NCBI RefSeq assembly: GCF_900111645.1
Contig: NZ_FOHQ01000001.1
Coordinates: 124,001 to 188,000, forward strand
Direction: 5' to 3'
Source of the DNA: Methanococcoides vulcani
GTDB taxonomy: Archaea; Halobacteriota; Methanosarcinia; Methanosarcinales; Methanosarcinaceae
Length of the DNA: 64,000 nucleotides
This document shows, piece by piece, positions 56,005-64,000 of the stretch (positions are counted from its first letter, which is position 1; each line of letters opens with the position of its first letter). The notes beneath the pieces are model-generated. The model was not told the DNA's origin. It saw only the letters and a program-made list of their open reading frames with translations, and ran no database searches. Made by a program: the position numbers and the translations under genes.

Positions 56005-56550
56005 ATGGCCAGAATATTTGTTGCAGTCGATCTGCCAGAGGAGTTCCGTGATGAGGTCCGGGTCATACAAACACGTTTTTCCGGGCTGAAGTTGAAATTG
56101 GTTGACCCTGATCTTGTGCATATTACCATGAAGTTCATTGGTGAGGTTAAGGAATCAATGGTTCAGGAGGTTGCAGAAGCGCTGGAGTCCATTGAATGCA
56201 AACCTTTCGATGCTCTTGTCGGCGGTATTGGGGTTTTCCCAAAGCCTAAAGCTCCAAGGGTTGTTTGGTTGGGTGCAGAAGGGAACTTTGAGCTTCTTCA
56301 TGATGAGATGGAATCAAAGCTTTCAAAGTTCAGGTTCAAGAAGGATAAAAAGAAATTCACCGCACATGCCACTCTGGCAAGGGTAAAATTTATGCCTGCA
56401 GGTCAGATGGATGAATTCCTGGGATTACTTGATGAGCTTAATGATATAGAACTTGGGAACATGGTAGTTGACAGGATCAGTTTGAAGAAAAGTACTCTGA
56501 CACCACAGGGTCCCATCTACGAAACACTTCATGAGGTCATGTTAGGGTAA
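56005..56550 (+). CDS. thpR: RNA 2',3'-cyclic phosphodiesterase (2H family, ThpR)
   Basis: 181 aa from ATG at 56005. Two HxT motifs, VHITMKFIG and AHATLARV, mark the 2H fold. Opens cyclic phosphates on RNA ends; in archaea often beside the CCA-adding enzyme, which is absent here. TATA-like TATATATTATCT lies about 70 nt upstream. Confidence 0.93.
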   Translation: MARIFVAVDLPEEFRDEVRVIQTRFSGLKLKLVDPDLVHITMKFIGEVKESMVQEVAEALESIECKPFDALVGGIGVFPKPKAPRVVWLGAEGNFELLHDEMESKLSKFRFKKDKKKFTAHATLARVKFMPAGQMDEFLGLLDELNDIELGNMVVDRISLKKSTLTPQGPIYETLHEVMLG

Positions 56551-56627
56551 TAATACTACACTACAAAATAATATACTATAATATTAACAGGAAAATGGCT
56601 TTTGGCCACTGTTCCTGTTAATCTCAA

Positions 56628-57656
56628 TTATTCCAGGGTTGTTTCATATTCCGCAAAGCCAGTTGATCGAAGTATCCTTTTGTCCGATGTGATTATCAGG
56701 CATTCGACCCCGTCAAGGGTTTCTATGAGCTCCATTCCTTCATTTTCTCCAAGTACGAACACCGTGGTTGCCAGGGCATCGGCATCCATAGCTGTTTCCG
56801 CAATAACCGTTGCGCTGATCAATTCGTTCACTGAGTATCCGGTCCTTGGGTCGGATATGTGGGAAACCTTTGCAGCATCACTGAAGTAACGCTCGTAGTT
56901 ACCGCTTGTTGCGACAGCCATATCGTCCAGTTGCATCAAAGTGATGAAATCTCCCTGTTTGTCGGGGTTCTGGAGTCCTACTGTCCACATTGTCCCATCG
57001 GGCTTTGTTCCAATGTACCGTCCGTCTCCGCCGGCATCAACAAAACAGCTGGTTATGCCTTCTGATGCCAATGATCCTATGGCCTGGTCTACAGCATATC
57101 CTTTTGCTATTCCTCCAAGTGCGATCTTCATGCCTGGTTCCATGGAGATGTTCCCATCTTCGATGGTTATCATGCTGTAATCAACAAGTTCGAGAGTGGT
57201 GTCTATTTCTTCCTGTGTAGGTGGCTGGTATGTTCCGCCGGGACTGAACTTGCTTGCCCAGAGGTCAAGTACTGGCATTATTGTGATGTCAAATGCACCG
57301 TCGCTTATAGTGGAATAATACATAGACCGTTCAATAACGTAGATAAGGTCTGGTGAGGCGCCCTCCAGTCTTGATCCTTGATTCAGGATACTGGTCTGGC
57401 TATCATTTTTGTAACTGCTCATGACGTCATCGACATCCTCTACTCTTCCAAAAGCTTTGTCAACAGTCTGTACCGCATGTTCTTCATTAAAATCATAGAT
57501 AGCGATTGTAACTGTTGTGTCCATTATACTGCGCGAATCAGTATAAAATATTTCATTTTTGGTAGTTAAATTGTCCTCCTGCTCCTCATATAATACTGTG
57601 AATGAAATGGAAACTATAACGATTAATACTAGCAATAGAACTGTTTTTTTGTCCAT
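56628..57656 (-). CDS. apbE: ApbE, FAD:protein FMN transferase
   Basis: 342 aa from ATG at 57656. N-terminal membrane segment (TVLLLVLIVIVSISFTVLY), so the enzyme is outside. MDTTVTIAIYD, GGIAKGYAVDQA, DAGGDGRYIG and AETAMDADALATTVFVLG are family signatures. Attaches FMN to Thr of RnfG and RnfD; its gene lies next to, and divergent from, the rnf operon, strengthening that assignment. Confidence 0.93.
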   Translation of the reverse strand: MDKKTVLLLVLIVIVSISFTVLYEEQEDNLTTKNEIFYTDSRSIMDTTVTIAIYDFNEEHAVQTVDKAFGRVEDVDDVMSSYKNDSQTSILNQGSRLEGASPDLIYVIERSMYYSTISDGAFDITIMPVLDLWASKFSPGGTYQPPTQEEIDTTLELVDYSMITIEDGNISMEPGMKIALGGIAKGYAVDQAIGSLASEGITSCFVDAGGDGRYIGTKPDGTMWTVGLQNPDKQGDFITLMQLDDMAVATSGNYERYFSDAAKVSHISDPRTGYSVNELISATVIAETAMDADALATTVFVLGENEGMELIETLDGVECLIITSDKRILRSTGFAEYETTLE

Positions 57657-57781
57657 GCTGTATGGATAGATATGCTTAATATTAAGCTTATTTCGAAACC
57701 TATAAATATTCACAATCAATGATTCTGGCAATTATATTAGTCGACGGATGTTAATTATTATTCATGATAGGACGTGTTTGT

Positions 57782-58183
57782 ATGAGTAATTCTAGTGCAG
57801 GAATTGCATCGGGTGGGAATGCCGGTAAAGACAAGTATCTCGCTGTTGCAATTCATCAGATCATAGAAGAATATGGTTGGAAGGGGATAGAAAAACACTT
57901 TGGTGGCGATCATCACATGATCTACGTGAAGTCCGGTTCTCCATTGGACAAGGTAGAAGTGAAGGCACACAAGGTTGGAAATCGTCTTGATGTAAACTTT
58001 TTAGGCATAACGCCAAAGAAAGGTCTTTTTGATAAGATCTTTGATTTTAATGTAAGAGAGATCCCCAAGAGCTTTGAGCTGCACAAATACGTTTCTGATG
58101 ATATGACTGTTCTGGAAGAGCAGCATATGACTACGATTATCGGTGTTGTCCTCAAGGAATTGGAGGACGTGGCAGAGGATTAA
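57782..58183 (+). CDS. Conserved small soluble protein preceding mmcA-rnf
   Basis: 133 aa from ATG at 57782. No signal peptide, membrane helix or cysteine motif. KYLAVAIHQIIEEYGWKG, then an His-rich KHFGGDHHMIYV, and C-terminal LEEQHMTTIIGVVLKELEDV. Not recognised. It is 11 bp before mmcA and thus most likely in the same transcript; a role in regulation or assembly of the cytochrome-Rnf system is inference. Confidence 0.75.
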   Translation: MSNSSAGIASGGNAGKDKYLAVAIHQIIEEYGWKGIEKHFGGDHHMIYVKSGSPLDKVEVKAHKVGNRLDVNFLGITPKKGLFDKIFDFNVREIPKSFELHKYVSDDMTVLEEQHMTTIIGVVLKELEDVAED

Positions 58184-58194
58184 GAGGGGATCAT

Positions 58195-59670
58195 ATGGCA
58201 AAATTAGAGGTAATATTATTGGCAGCCGCCATTTTCATCTTCGCATTTGCAGGCGTTTTCGCAAGCATGGGTTATAGTGGTAATGAAGCGATCGCTCATC
58301 ACTATATGACCGAAGGAGAATGGTCGGACTCAAGTTGTGGAGGTTGTCACTTCACGGTATCTGATCATGTGGAGACCAACACCCATATTCAAAGAGATAT
58401 CGATGAATGGGATCCACTGACAAACTTTGATATTGAGGTAGAGGGCGAAGACGAATGGGTCAAACTCTATGGTGCTTATCATCCTGGTGGCGGAGCACTG
58501 GAAGAGTATGGCGTAGATGTGGATTGTATGATCTGCCATGAGCAATATGGTATGTATGATATCGAAGCACGTGCTATGAAGTTCACTGAAGGGGATTTTG
58601 AAAATGCAAATGCAGCAGCAATGGTGGATGCAAATGTTGCAGTGCAGACCGATGCTATCAGAAAGTTCACTTATTTCTCCAATGCTGTTACTCCGCTTCC
58701 ATTGTTGTTGTTGTTCCACGACACTGTAAATGGAGCTCCTGTAAAAGAATCATGTTCAGACAATTGCCATGTGGCAAATATACCTACAACGGCTGTAATG
58801 TGGTCTTCACCTGATTATGCAGACTATGATGTACACGCTGAGGTCAATTGTGTTGAGTGTCATGAGATATCACATTCAAGTCTTCTGTTAAAAACAGATG
58901 TTGAAGATATCCATGAATTAGAAGCCGAGGTCCGCAGCTGTGATGATGCAGACTGTCATGCAGGCATCTCACATGGACCTATCGTTGATGCTCACCTTGA
59001 GACCGTAGAATGCGAGTCATGTCACATTCCTGCGCTTCCGGGAGGGGAACTTCCAGGTGGAACTACCCTTGGATCCTTCGACTGGTCAAACGGTGAACGT
59101 GTCAACTCTTACAAGATGGAAACTATTATTCCAGTGCTTGCATGGTCCAATGGTGTGGGTGAGGATGAACTGAACATCCCTGATGTTAAGGATGATTCCG
59201 AGGTTAAACTTGCACCTTTCAATATCGTAACTGGTATCTGGTGGGATGAAGGCTTGAACCCTGAGGTTGCAGAGTCACCTGACACAAGCAAGGAGATCGG
59301 TGACCCGATAGCTGTGTCATATGTGGAAGCTGCTGATTCAGATCAGGATGGTGCTGTTACGGTCGATGAGATGAGAAGCTATGACGGAGATAATGACGGT
59401 GAAGCTGATTATCCGAATGCTGTACTCAGGACCGTTGAGCTTTATTACAGGCTGAGCCACAACATCGCAGGTTCAGATGTAGGAATGGCAGATCTATTTG
59501 AATGTGCTGATTGCCATGGTTCAACTGCAACAGCAATTGACTGGGAACTGGTCGGTTATGATTCCGATCCGGCACAGACCGATCCGCCAACAGATTTCAC
59601 ATTAAAGACGATCGATGTGACCATACCAGGAGCAAAACCTCCTGAAGTTGACAGGGAGCCTGCGTTCTAA
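58195..59670 (+). CDS. mmcA: Multiheme cytochrome c MmcA
   Basis: 491 aa. Signal peptide (about residues 1-24, LLAAAIFIFAFAGVFA). Seven haem-binding motifs: CGGCH (48), CMICH (111), CSDNCH (187, Cx3CH), CVECH (219), CDDADCH (249, Cx4CH), CESCH (273) and CADCH (437). Five standard plus two expanded motifs is the known pattern of Methanosarcina MmcA. An EF-hand-like loop, DSDQDGAVTVDE, is at 381-392. Carries electrons from Rnf to methanophenazine or external acceptors. Directly upstream of rnfC. Confidence 0.95.
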   Translation: MAKLEVILLAAAIFIFAFAGVFASMGYSGNEAIAHHYMTEGEWSDSSCGGCHFTVSDHVETNTHIQRDIDEWDPLTNFDIEVEGEDEWVKLYGAYHPGGGALEEYGVDVDCMICHEQYGMYDIEARAMKFTEGDFENANAAAMVDANVAVQTDAIRKFTYFSNAVTPLPLLLLFHDTVNGAPVKESCSDNCHVANIPTTAVMWSSPDYADYDVHAEVNCVECHEISHSSLLLKTDVEDIHELEAEVRSCDDADCHAGISHGPIVDAHLETVECESCHIPALPGGELPGGTTLGSFDWSNGERVNSYKMETIIPVLAWSNGVGEDELNIPDVKDDSEVKLAPFNIVTGIWWDEGLNPEVAESPDTSKEIGDPIAVSYVEAADSDQDGAVTVDEMRSYDGDNDGEADYPNAVLRTVELYYRLSHNIAGSDVGMADLFECADCHGSTATAIDWELVGYDSDPAQTDPPTDFTLKTIDVTIPGAKPPEVDREPAF

Positions 59671-59683
59671 GGAGTTGGTGTTT

Positions 59684-61036
59684 GTGACAAAGGTCAATAT
59701 TATGAAAAATATGCCTGAGAAGGTAATTATTCCTTTAAAACAGCATGATGGTAGTATCTGTGAACCACTTGTGAAGAAAGGGGATATGGTCTGTGAAGGG
59801 CAGAAGATAGGTGAATGCGGATCGTATGATTCCGCATCTGTCCATTCAAGTGTATCCGGGGAAGTCGTTTCCATTGAGGAAGCTCCCCATCCAAGTGGCA
59901 ATAAGGTGAACAGTGTTGTGATCCAGCCATCCGAAGATGCAGAATGCGTTGATTTTAAACCAAAGGATGTTCCGGTTTCTGAACTTGCGAATCTGATAAA
60001 GGACGCTGGTATCGTTGAGCATTATGGAACCCCTACCCATATGGTCCTAAAACCCGAGGGTAAAAATATCGATACCGTTCTGGTAAATGCTACTTCTTCA
60101 GAATGGATAGGCGGGCATTACGATACACCTTCACAGTATTCATCACAGGTGCTTGATGCATTGAAATTATTGATGAAAGCAGCAGGTGCTTCCAGGGGTG
60201 CGATCGTTCTCAGGAATGATGACCTTGAATCCATTAGCGCGTTTGATGGATTGAACTTTGATGGAAAGAACATCACTGTTGCTCCATTGGTCGGCAAGAG
60301 GAAGGTCAAATACTACTTTAAAGATATGGCGTCAGATATTGTGGTCGTATCACAGGACCACATATATGGAAGAAAGATCCTTGACCTTTTCACTTATAAT
60401 GTGACCGGAAGGAAGGTTTCTTTCGGTTGTGATCCTACTGATGTCGGTGTTGCTATCTGCAGTGTAAAATCTGCAAAAGCACTTTACGATGCAGTGAATG
60501 CGGGAAAACCATATATCGAGACCGTAGTTTCAGTTTCCGGAAAAGTTAAAGATCCGCAGAAGATCCTTGTAAGGATAGGCACGCCTTTCAAAGATGTAAT
60601 TGAAGCATGTGGTGGCTACATAGGTGAAGCTGGCAAGCTCATTGCAAATGGTGCGATCACAGGTGTGGCACAGTACACTGATGATGTACCGGTGAGCAAG
60701 ACAACGACATCTATATTCGTCCAGTCGGTCGATGAGGTCGTAAGGGGTGAATCGGTTGCATGTATTCACTGTGCAAGATGTGTTGATGTATGCCCTGTGA
60801 ACCTCGTGCCAAGCAGGTTAACAGCACTTGCTGACCAGGGTCGTTTTGACGAGTGCCGTCAGATGCATATTATGAACTGTGTGGAATGTGGCAGATGTGC
60901 AGCTGTCTGTCCTTCAAAGATACACGTGTTGCAGCTTATAAGGTATGCAAAGAGCTCTATTGAAAAAGCATATGAGGATTTTGCTCCAAAACAATCATCT
61001 ACTAACCTTAAGTTAGGATGCTGTGGAGGCGAATAA
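59684..61036 (+). CDS. rnfC: RnfC, ferredoxin-side Fe-S subunit of the Rnf complex
   Basis: 450 aa from GTG at 59684, which has AAGGAG 9 nt upstream; ATG at 59702 is the alternative. N-terminal barrel-sandwich domain, SLBB-like region, and two [4Fe-4S] motifs, CIHCARCVDVCP and CVECGRCAAVCP. The NADH/FMN-binding motif of bacterial RnfC is not obvious, as expected for a methanogen Rnf that does not use NADH. Ends LGCCGGE. Confidence 0.93.
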   Translation: MTKVNIMKNMPEKVIIPLKQHDGSICEPLVKKGDMVCEGQKIGECGSYDSASVHSSVSGEVVSIEEAPHPSGNKVNSVVIQPSEDAECVDFKPKDVPVSELANLIKDAGIVEHYGTPTHMVLKPEGKNIDTVLVNATSSEWIGGHYDTPSQYSSQVLDALKLLMKAAGASRGAIVLRNDDLESISAFDGLNFDGKNITVAPLVGKRKVKYYFKDMASDIVVVSQDHIYGRKILDLFTYNVTGRKVSFGCDPTDVGVAICSVKSAKALYDAVNAGKPYIETVVSVSGKVKDPQKILVRIGTPFKDVIEACGGYIGEAGKLIANGAITGVAQYTDDVPVSKTTTSIFVQSVDEVVRGESVACIHCARCVDVCPVNLVPSRLTALADQGRFDECRQMHIMNCVECGRCAAVCPSKIHVLQLIRYAKSSIEKAYEDFAPKQSSTNLKLGCCGGE

Positions 61037-61037
61037 G

Positions 61038-61967
61038 ATGACATTTACGATTTCAGCTCCCCCTCACAAGAAAGAATCTATTACTTTTAACAAGCTGACC
61101 CTGGCTAAGATAATTGCTCTTATGCCTGTGGTCCTGCTATCTGTATATCTATTTGGTCTTCCTGCACTAGGAATAGTCATTGCGGGCATTCTGGCAGCAG
61201 TTGTGACAGAGGTCGCAATACAGAAAGCATTTGATCAGAAGATAACAATTGCAGACGGAAGCGCCGTTCTGATCGGTTTAATGATCGCGATGGTGGTCCC
61301 GCCGGAAGTCCCATTGTGGATACCGATGATCGGTTCTGTCTTTGCGATCGGAATAGGAAAGCATGCTTTTGGTGGAATCGGGTCCTATGTGTTCAACCCG
61401 GTCCTTGCTGCATGGGTATTCCTTAGTCTTGCATGGGGTTCAATAATGGCTCCGGCATCCTATCCGCAGACGACGGCTTTGTCCGATCTGGTACTGGAAA
61501 CCGGTGCAGGTGTAATGGCAGGAGTATCTCCGCTCGCATTGTTGCTGGCAGGTTGCATACTCATATTACTTCGATATGTGGAATGGAGAATTCCAGTTTC
61601 CTTCTTCGTGACCACAATTTTGCTTGCAGTGTTGTTGGGTGACAGTTTATCATACGTTATTCTTGGTGTTGTCCTGTTTGGAGTACTGTTCCTGGCAACT
61701 GACACTTCAACTTCTCCTGTAACAAAGAACGGTCGTGTGATCTATGGGATCGTTTGTGGTGTTCTGGTTGTAGTATATGGCCATTTTGCAAATTATGTTG
61801 ATGCGACCTTCTATGGCCTGTTCCTTGCAAACTGTGTTTCAGCCCTGATCGATAACAACACGCTTCCGGGGTCGTACGGTTCAGAGACTTACCTGCAGCG
61901 TAAGTACAAACGTATCCTTTCAAAGGTCCCTTTCAAGGATCGTCTGGAGGTGTTATTAGATGACTGA
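61038..61967 (+). CDS. rnfD: RnfD membrane subunit
   Basis: 309 aa, about eight to ten membrane helices. The segment FLATDTSTSPVTKNG (about residue 228) corresponds to the covalent FMN-Thr site of the RnfD/NqrB family. Starts one base after the rnfC stop. Homologous to NqrB. Confidence 0.93.
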   Translation: MTFTISAPPHKKESITFNKLTLAKIIALMPVVLLSVYLFGLPALGIVIAGILAAVVTEVAIQKAFDQKITIADGSAVLIGLMIAMVVPPEVPLWIPMIGSVFAIGIGKHAFGGIGSYVFNPVLAAWVFLSLAWGSIMAPASYPQTTALSDLVLETGAGVMAGVSPLALLLAGCILILLRYVEWRIPVSFFVTTILLAVLLGDSLSYVILGVVLFGVLFLATDTSTSPVTKNGRVIYGIVCGVLVVVYGHFANYVDATFYGLFLANCVSALIDNNTLPGSYGSETYLQRKYKRILSKVPFKDRLEVLLDD

Positions 61968-62532
61968 ATCAAATAGAGACATCGTGATTATCATAGGAAA
62001 ATTGGTGCTGATCTCAGTAGTTGCTTCAGCACTTCTGGCCATAACATATGTGCCTACAAGTGAACAACTGAAGAAGAACTATGCAGAAGCGAGGACTGCA
62101 ACACTTGCTGAGCTAATGCCCCAGGCAGCAGAATTTGAGGCAGTATATGGTGATGAGATCATTAACGATGAAGGTGACAGGGAAATATTATACTACCGTG
62201 CGAAAGATAGCTCCGGTAATCTGATCGGATATGCTTTCTTCAGACAACATCCTGGTGCACAGGGTTTGTTGGAAGTTGCCGGTGGGGTTGATGTTTCATT
62301 CAATGAGGTTACCGGAATGAGTGTCATGAGCCACACCGAAACTCCCGGATTGGGTTCCAAGATAACTGAACCTGCCTTCAGGGATCAGTTCAAAAACGTA
62401 AAAGTAGCAGACCTGAGTTTGTCAAAGTCTGGTGGTGCAATTGATTCAATTACCGGTGCCACGATATCATCTCAGGCAGTAATAGATGCCCTGAATGCCC
62501 AGGTTGAAGTTATACAGGTAGCAGAGGGTTAA
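61960..62532 (+). CDS. rnfG: RnfG, covalently flavinylated subunit
   Basis: 190 aa. One N-terminal helix (IVIIIGKLVLISVVASALLAITYV) and an extracytoplasmic FMN_bind domain with HTETPGLGSKI and the flavinylation motif ITGATIS, with T168 as the expected FMN-Thr. Overlaps rnfD by 8 bp. Confidence 0.95.
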   Translation: MTESNRDIVIIIGKLVLISVVASALLAITYVPTSEQLKKNYAEARTATLAELMPQAAEFEAVYGDEIINDEGDREILYYRAKDSSGNLIGYAFFRQHPGAQGLLEVAGGVDVSFNEVTGMSVMSHTETPGLGSKITEPAFRDQFKNVKVADLSLSKSGGAIDSITGATISSQAVIDALNAQVEVIQVAEG

Positions 62533-62543
62533 GAGGTGATGTT

Positions 62544-63155
62544 ATGAATGCTTTAAGTGAATTTATTCGTGGAATTACAAAAGATAACCCTATATTTGGT
62601 CTGGTATTGGGTCTTTGTCCTACATTGGCAGTTACCACGTCTATTGAAAATGCTATTGGTATGTCAGCAGGAACAGCTTTTGTACTGATCTGTTCCAACC
62701 TGCTGATATCGGCTCTGAGAAAGCAGATCCCCCCTTCAGTGAGATTGCCAATATTTATTTTGATAATAGCAACGTTCGTTTCGATCGTAGAGATGGTAAT
62801 GAAGGCTTATTTCCCGCCAATGTATGCAGCATTGGGTGTGTTCATTCCCCTTATTGTTGTAAACTGTATCATCATCGGACGTGCAGAGGCATATGCTAAT
62901 AAGAACAACATGTTCTATTCGCTCATTGATGCATTGGGTTCATCGACTGGTTTCCTTCTTGTTCTTGTTCTTATTGGAGGTATCAGGGAACTTCTTGGAA
63001 CTGGTCAGATCGTGACCTTTGGTGTGCAGATCATCCAGCTCCCTATTAATCCGATCACTTACATGATCCTATCACCGGGGGCTTTCCTTACAATAGGTGT
63101 TTTGATGGCAATAGTCAATTATAGAAAAGCAAAGAAGCTCGCAAGAGGTGGCTAA
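62544..63155 (+). CDS. rnfE: RnfE membrane subunit
   Basis: 203 aa, six predicted helices. GLVLGLCPTLAVTTSIENAIG carries the Cys that, with RnfA, binds the intramembrane [2Fe-2S] cluster; VNCIIIGRAEAYA is the second conserved Cys region. GAGGTG before the ATG. Confidence 0.95.
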   Translation: MNALSEFIRGITKDNPIFGLVLGLCPTLAVTTSIENAIGMSAGTAFVLICSNLLISALRKQIPPSVRLPIFILIIATFVSIVEMVMKAYFPPMYAALGVFIPLIVVNCIIIGRAEAYANKNNMFYSLIDALGSSTGFLLVLVLIGGIRELLGTGQIVTFGVQIIQLPINPITYMILSPGAFLTIGVLMAIVNYRKAKKLARGG

Positions 63156-63156
63156 A

Positions 63157-63747
63157 ATGGCTGCTGACGTAAGTCTTTTCCAGATATTCATGGATGGTGT
63201 GTTCATAAAGAACTTCCTCATCATCCAGTTCCTTGGCCTGTGTTCATTTGTGGGCGTTACCAAGGATACAAAGAGTGCTGCAGGAATGTCAGGTGCTGTT
63301 ATCTTTGTAATGGCACTGGCAGCAACCGTATCATACCTCATATATTCTTTCGTATTGATACCGTTGAAACTCGAATTCCTTAGCCTGATCAGTTTCATTG
63401 TAGTGATCGCAGCTCTTGTACAGCTTGTGGAGTTCGTTGTCAGGAAGAACATTCCTTCACTATACCGTTCACTTGGTATCTATCTCCCGCTTATCACAAC
63501 CAACTGTGCAGTTCTTGGTGTTGTGTTGCTCAATGTCCTGAACGAATACTCTTTCATACAGAGTGTTGTGTTCGGAGTTGCAGCAGGTATCGGTTACACC
63601 ATAGTCATGTTAATGATGTCCGGTATCAGGGAGCGTAGTACTCTTGTTAGTGTTCCGTCTTCGGTTCGTGGTCTTCCTCAGGCTTTCTTCATCGCAACAA
63701 TGCTCTCAATGGCATTTGTTAACTACTTCGGAGTGATCCCATTATGA
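63157..63747 (+). CDS. rnfA: RnfA membrane subunit
   Basis: 196 aa from ATG at 63157. FLGLCSFVGVTKDTKSAAGMSGAV and LPLITTNCAVLGVVLLN give the two conserved Cys sites of the inverted RnfA/RnfE pair. GAGGTG 5-6 nt upstream of the ATG. Confidence 0.95.
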   Translation: MAADVSLFQIFMDGVFIKNFLIIQFLGLCSFVGVTKDTKSAAGMSGAVIFVMALAATVSYLIYSFVLIPLKLEFLSLISFIVVIAALVQLVEFVVRKNIPSLYRSLGIYLPLITTNCAVLGVVLLNVLNEYSFIQSVVFGVAAGIGYTIVMLMMSGIRERSTLVSVPSSVRGLPQAFFIATMLSMAFVNYFGVIPL

Positions 63748-64000
63748 CCCTTACCACTTTACTTATCCAGGCAATGGCAACACTTGGTGGGCTTGGTCTT
63801 GTGATCGGTATCATGCTGATCGCAGCATCAAAGTTGTTCAAAGTGGAGACCAATCCTCTTGTTGAAGAGGTCGTAGAGGTTCTTCCAGGTGCTAACTGTG
63901 GTGCCTGTGGGTTTGCAGGATGTGCAGACTTTGCAGAACGTGTTGTGAATGAGAATGCTCCTCTTGACGGCTGTCCTGTAGGAGGGTTTGAGACTGTAAA
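63744..64000 (+). CDS. rnfB: RnfB, ferredoxin-binding Fe-S subunit (partial, runs off right edge)
   Basis: 85 codons visible. N-terminal helix (LGLVIGIMLIAASKLF), then the first cluster motif CGACGFAGC and a later Cys (DGCPVGG), typical of RnfB. The start overlaps the rnfA stop in ATGA. The ferredoxin-like part lies beyond the window. Confidence 0.93.
   Translation, partial: MTLTTLLIQAMATLGGLGLVIGIMLIAASKLFKVETNPLVEEVVEVLPGANCGACGFAGCADFAERVVNENAPLDGCPVGGFETV

Overview
The window is a chromosomal piece of a methylotrophic methanogenic archaeon of the Methanosarcinaceae, most like Methanococcoides or Methanolobus. The evidence is archaeal informational genes throughout (aIF2 subunits, Gins51, PriS, Nop10, L10e, L44e, S27e, RpoL, Csl4, Dph2, Pelota), F420 synthesis (CofD), the SepRS/SepCysS cysteine route, and at the right end the multiheme cytochrome MmcA with an rnfCDGEAB operon, a layout known from Methanosarcina acetivorans. 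The genus is an inference; no rRNA is present.

Layout. (1) 1-7569, minus strand: a Wadjet-type SMC defence operon in the order jetD-jetA-jetB-jetC; jetC runs off the left edge. (2) 7570-11948: remains of an integrated replicon. They comprise a primase-helicase gene, an origin-like block of three 9-nt-spaced repeats plus an AT-rich stretch, a perfect 18-bp inverted repeat, decayed sequence, a 109-aa gene that reads into tRNA-Gly(CCC), and a 34-nt tRNA 3'-end fragment. (3) 12.0-19.96 kb, minus: SepCysS with an in-frame TAG, rpoL, csl4, METTL5-like methyltransferase, dph2, hpt, and a VWA/AAA+ chelatase-like pair. (4) 20.1-23.1 kb, plus: larE, GNAT, DUF531, DUF362-ferredoxin. (5) 23.2-28.8 kb, minus: pheS, trpS, a radical SAM/SPASM protein, aIF2-beta, L10e. 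(6) 29.1-42 kb, mixed housekeeping: moaB, KaiC-like ATPase, YhbY, a moaD-fluC-fluC-DUF190 operon, tRNA-Pro, HD hydrolase-LpdD-like-UbiX, cofD, an FtsX-type permease with a surface protein, AlkD-like, chagasin-like lipoprotein, DUF3795 and an AmmeMemoRadiSam radical SAM enzyme. (7) 41.9-46.2 kb: AT-rich accessory island with a Cas1 C-terminal fragment, an unknown gene, two HEPN-motif genes (one frameshifted) and a second copy of the tRNA fragment seen in region 2, ending at tRNA-Ser(CGA), which carries about 33 extra nucleotides. (8) 46.4-51.7 kb, minus: the conserved archaeal cluster priS-gins51-L44e-S27e-aIF2alpha-nop10-PAC2, followed by endoQ. (9) 51.9-56.6 kb: rqcH-pelota, dacZ (c-di-AMP), thpR. 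(10) 56.6-64 kb: apbE divergent from a small soluble protein gene, mmcA and rnfCDGEA plus the start of rnfB.

How the genes work together. In region 10 ApbE attaches FMN to RnfG and RnfD; Rnf and MmcA link ferredoxin oxidation to sodium export and to extracytoplasmic or methanophenazine electron acceptors. Regions 1-2 and 7 are the mobile/defence parts; both are bordered by tRNA genes or tRNA fragments. The most unusual items are the candidate pyrrolysine codon in SepCysS, the enlarged tRNA-Ser(CGA) D-arm, the origin-like repeats near the primase gene, and the HEPN-containing island.
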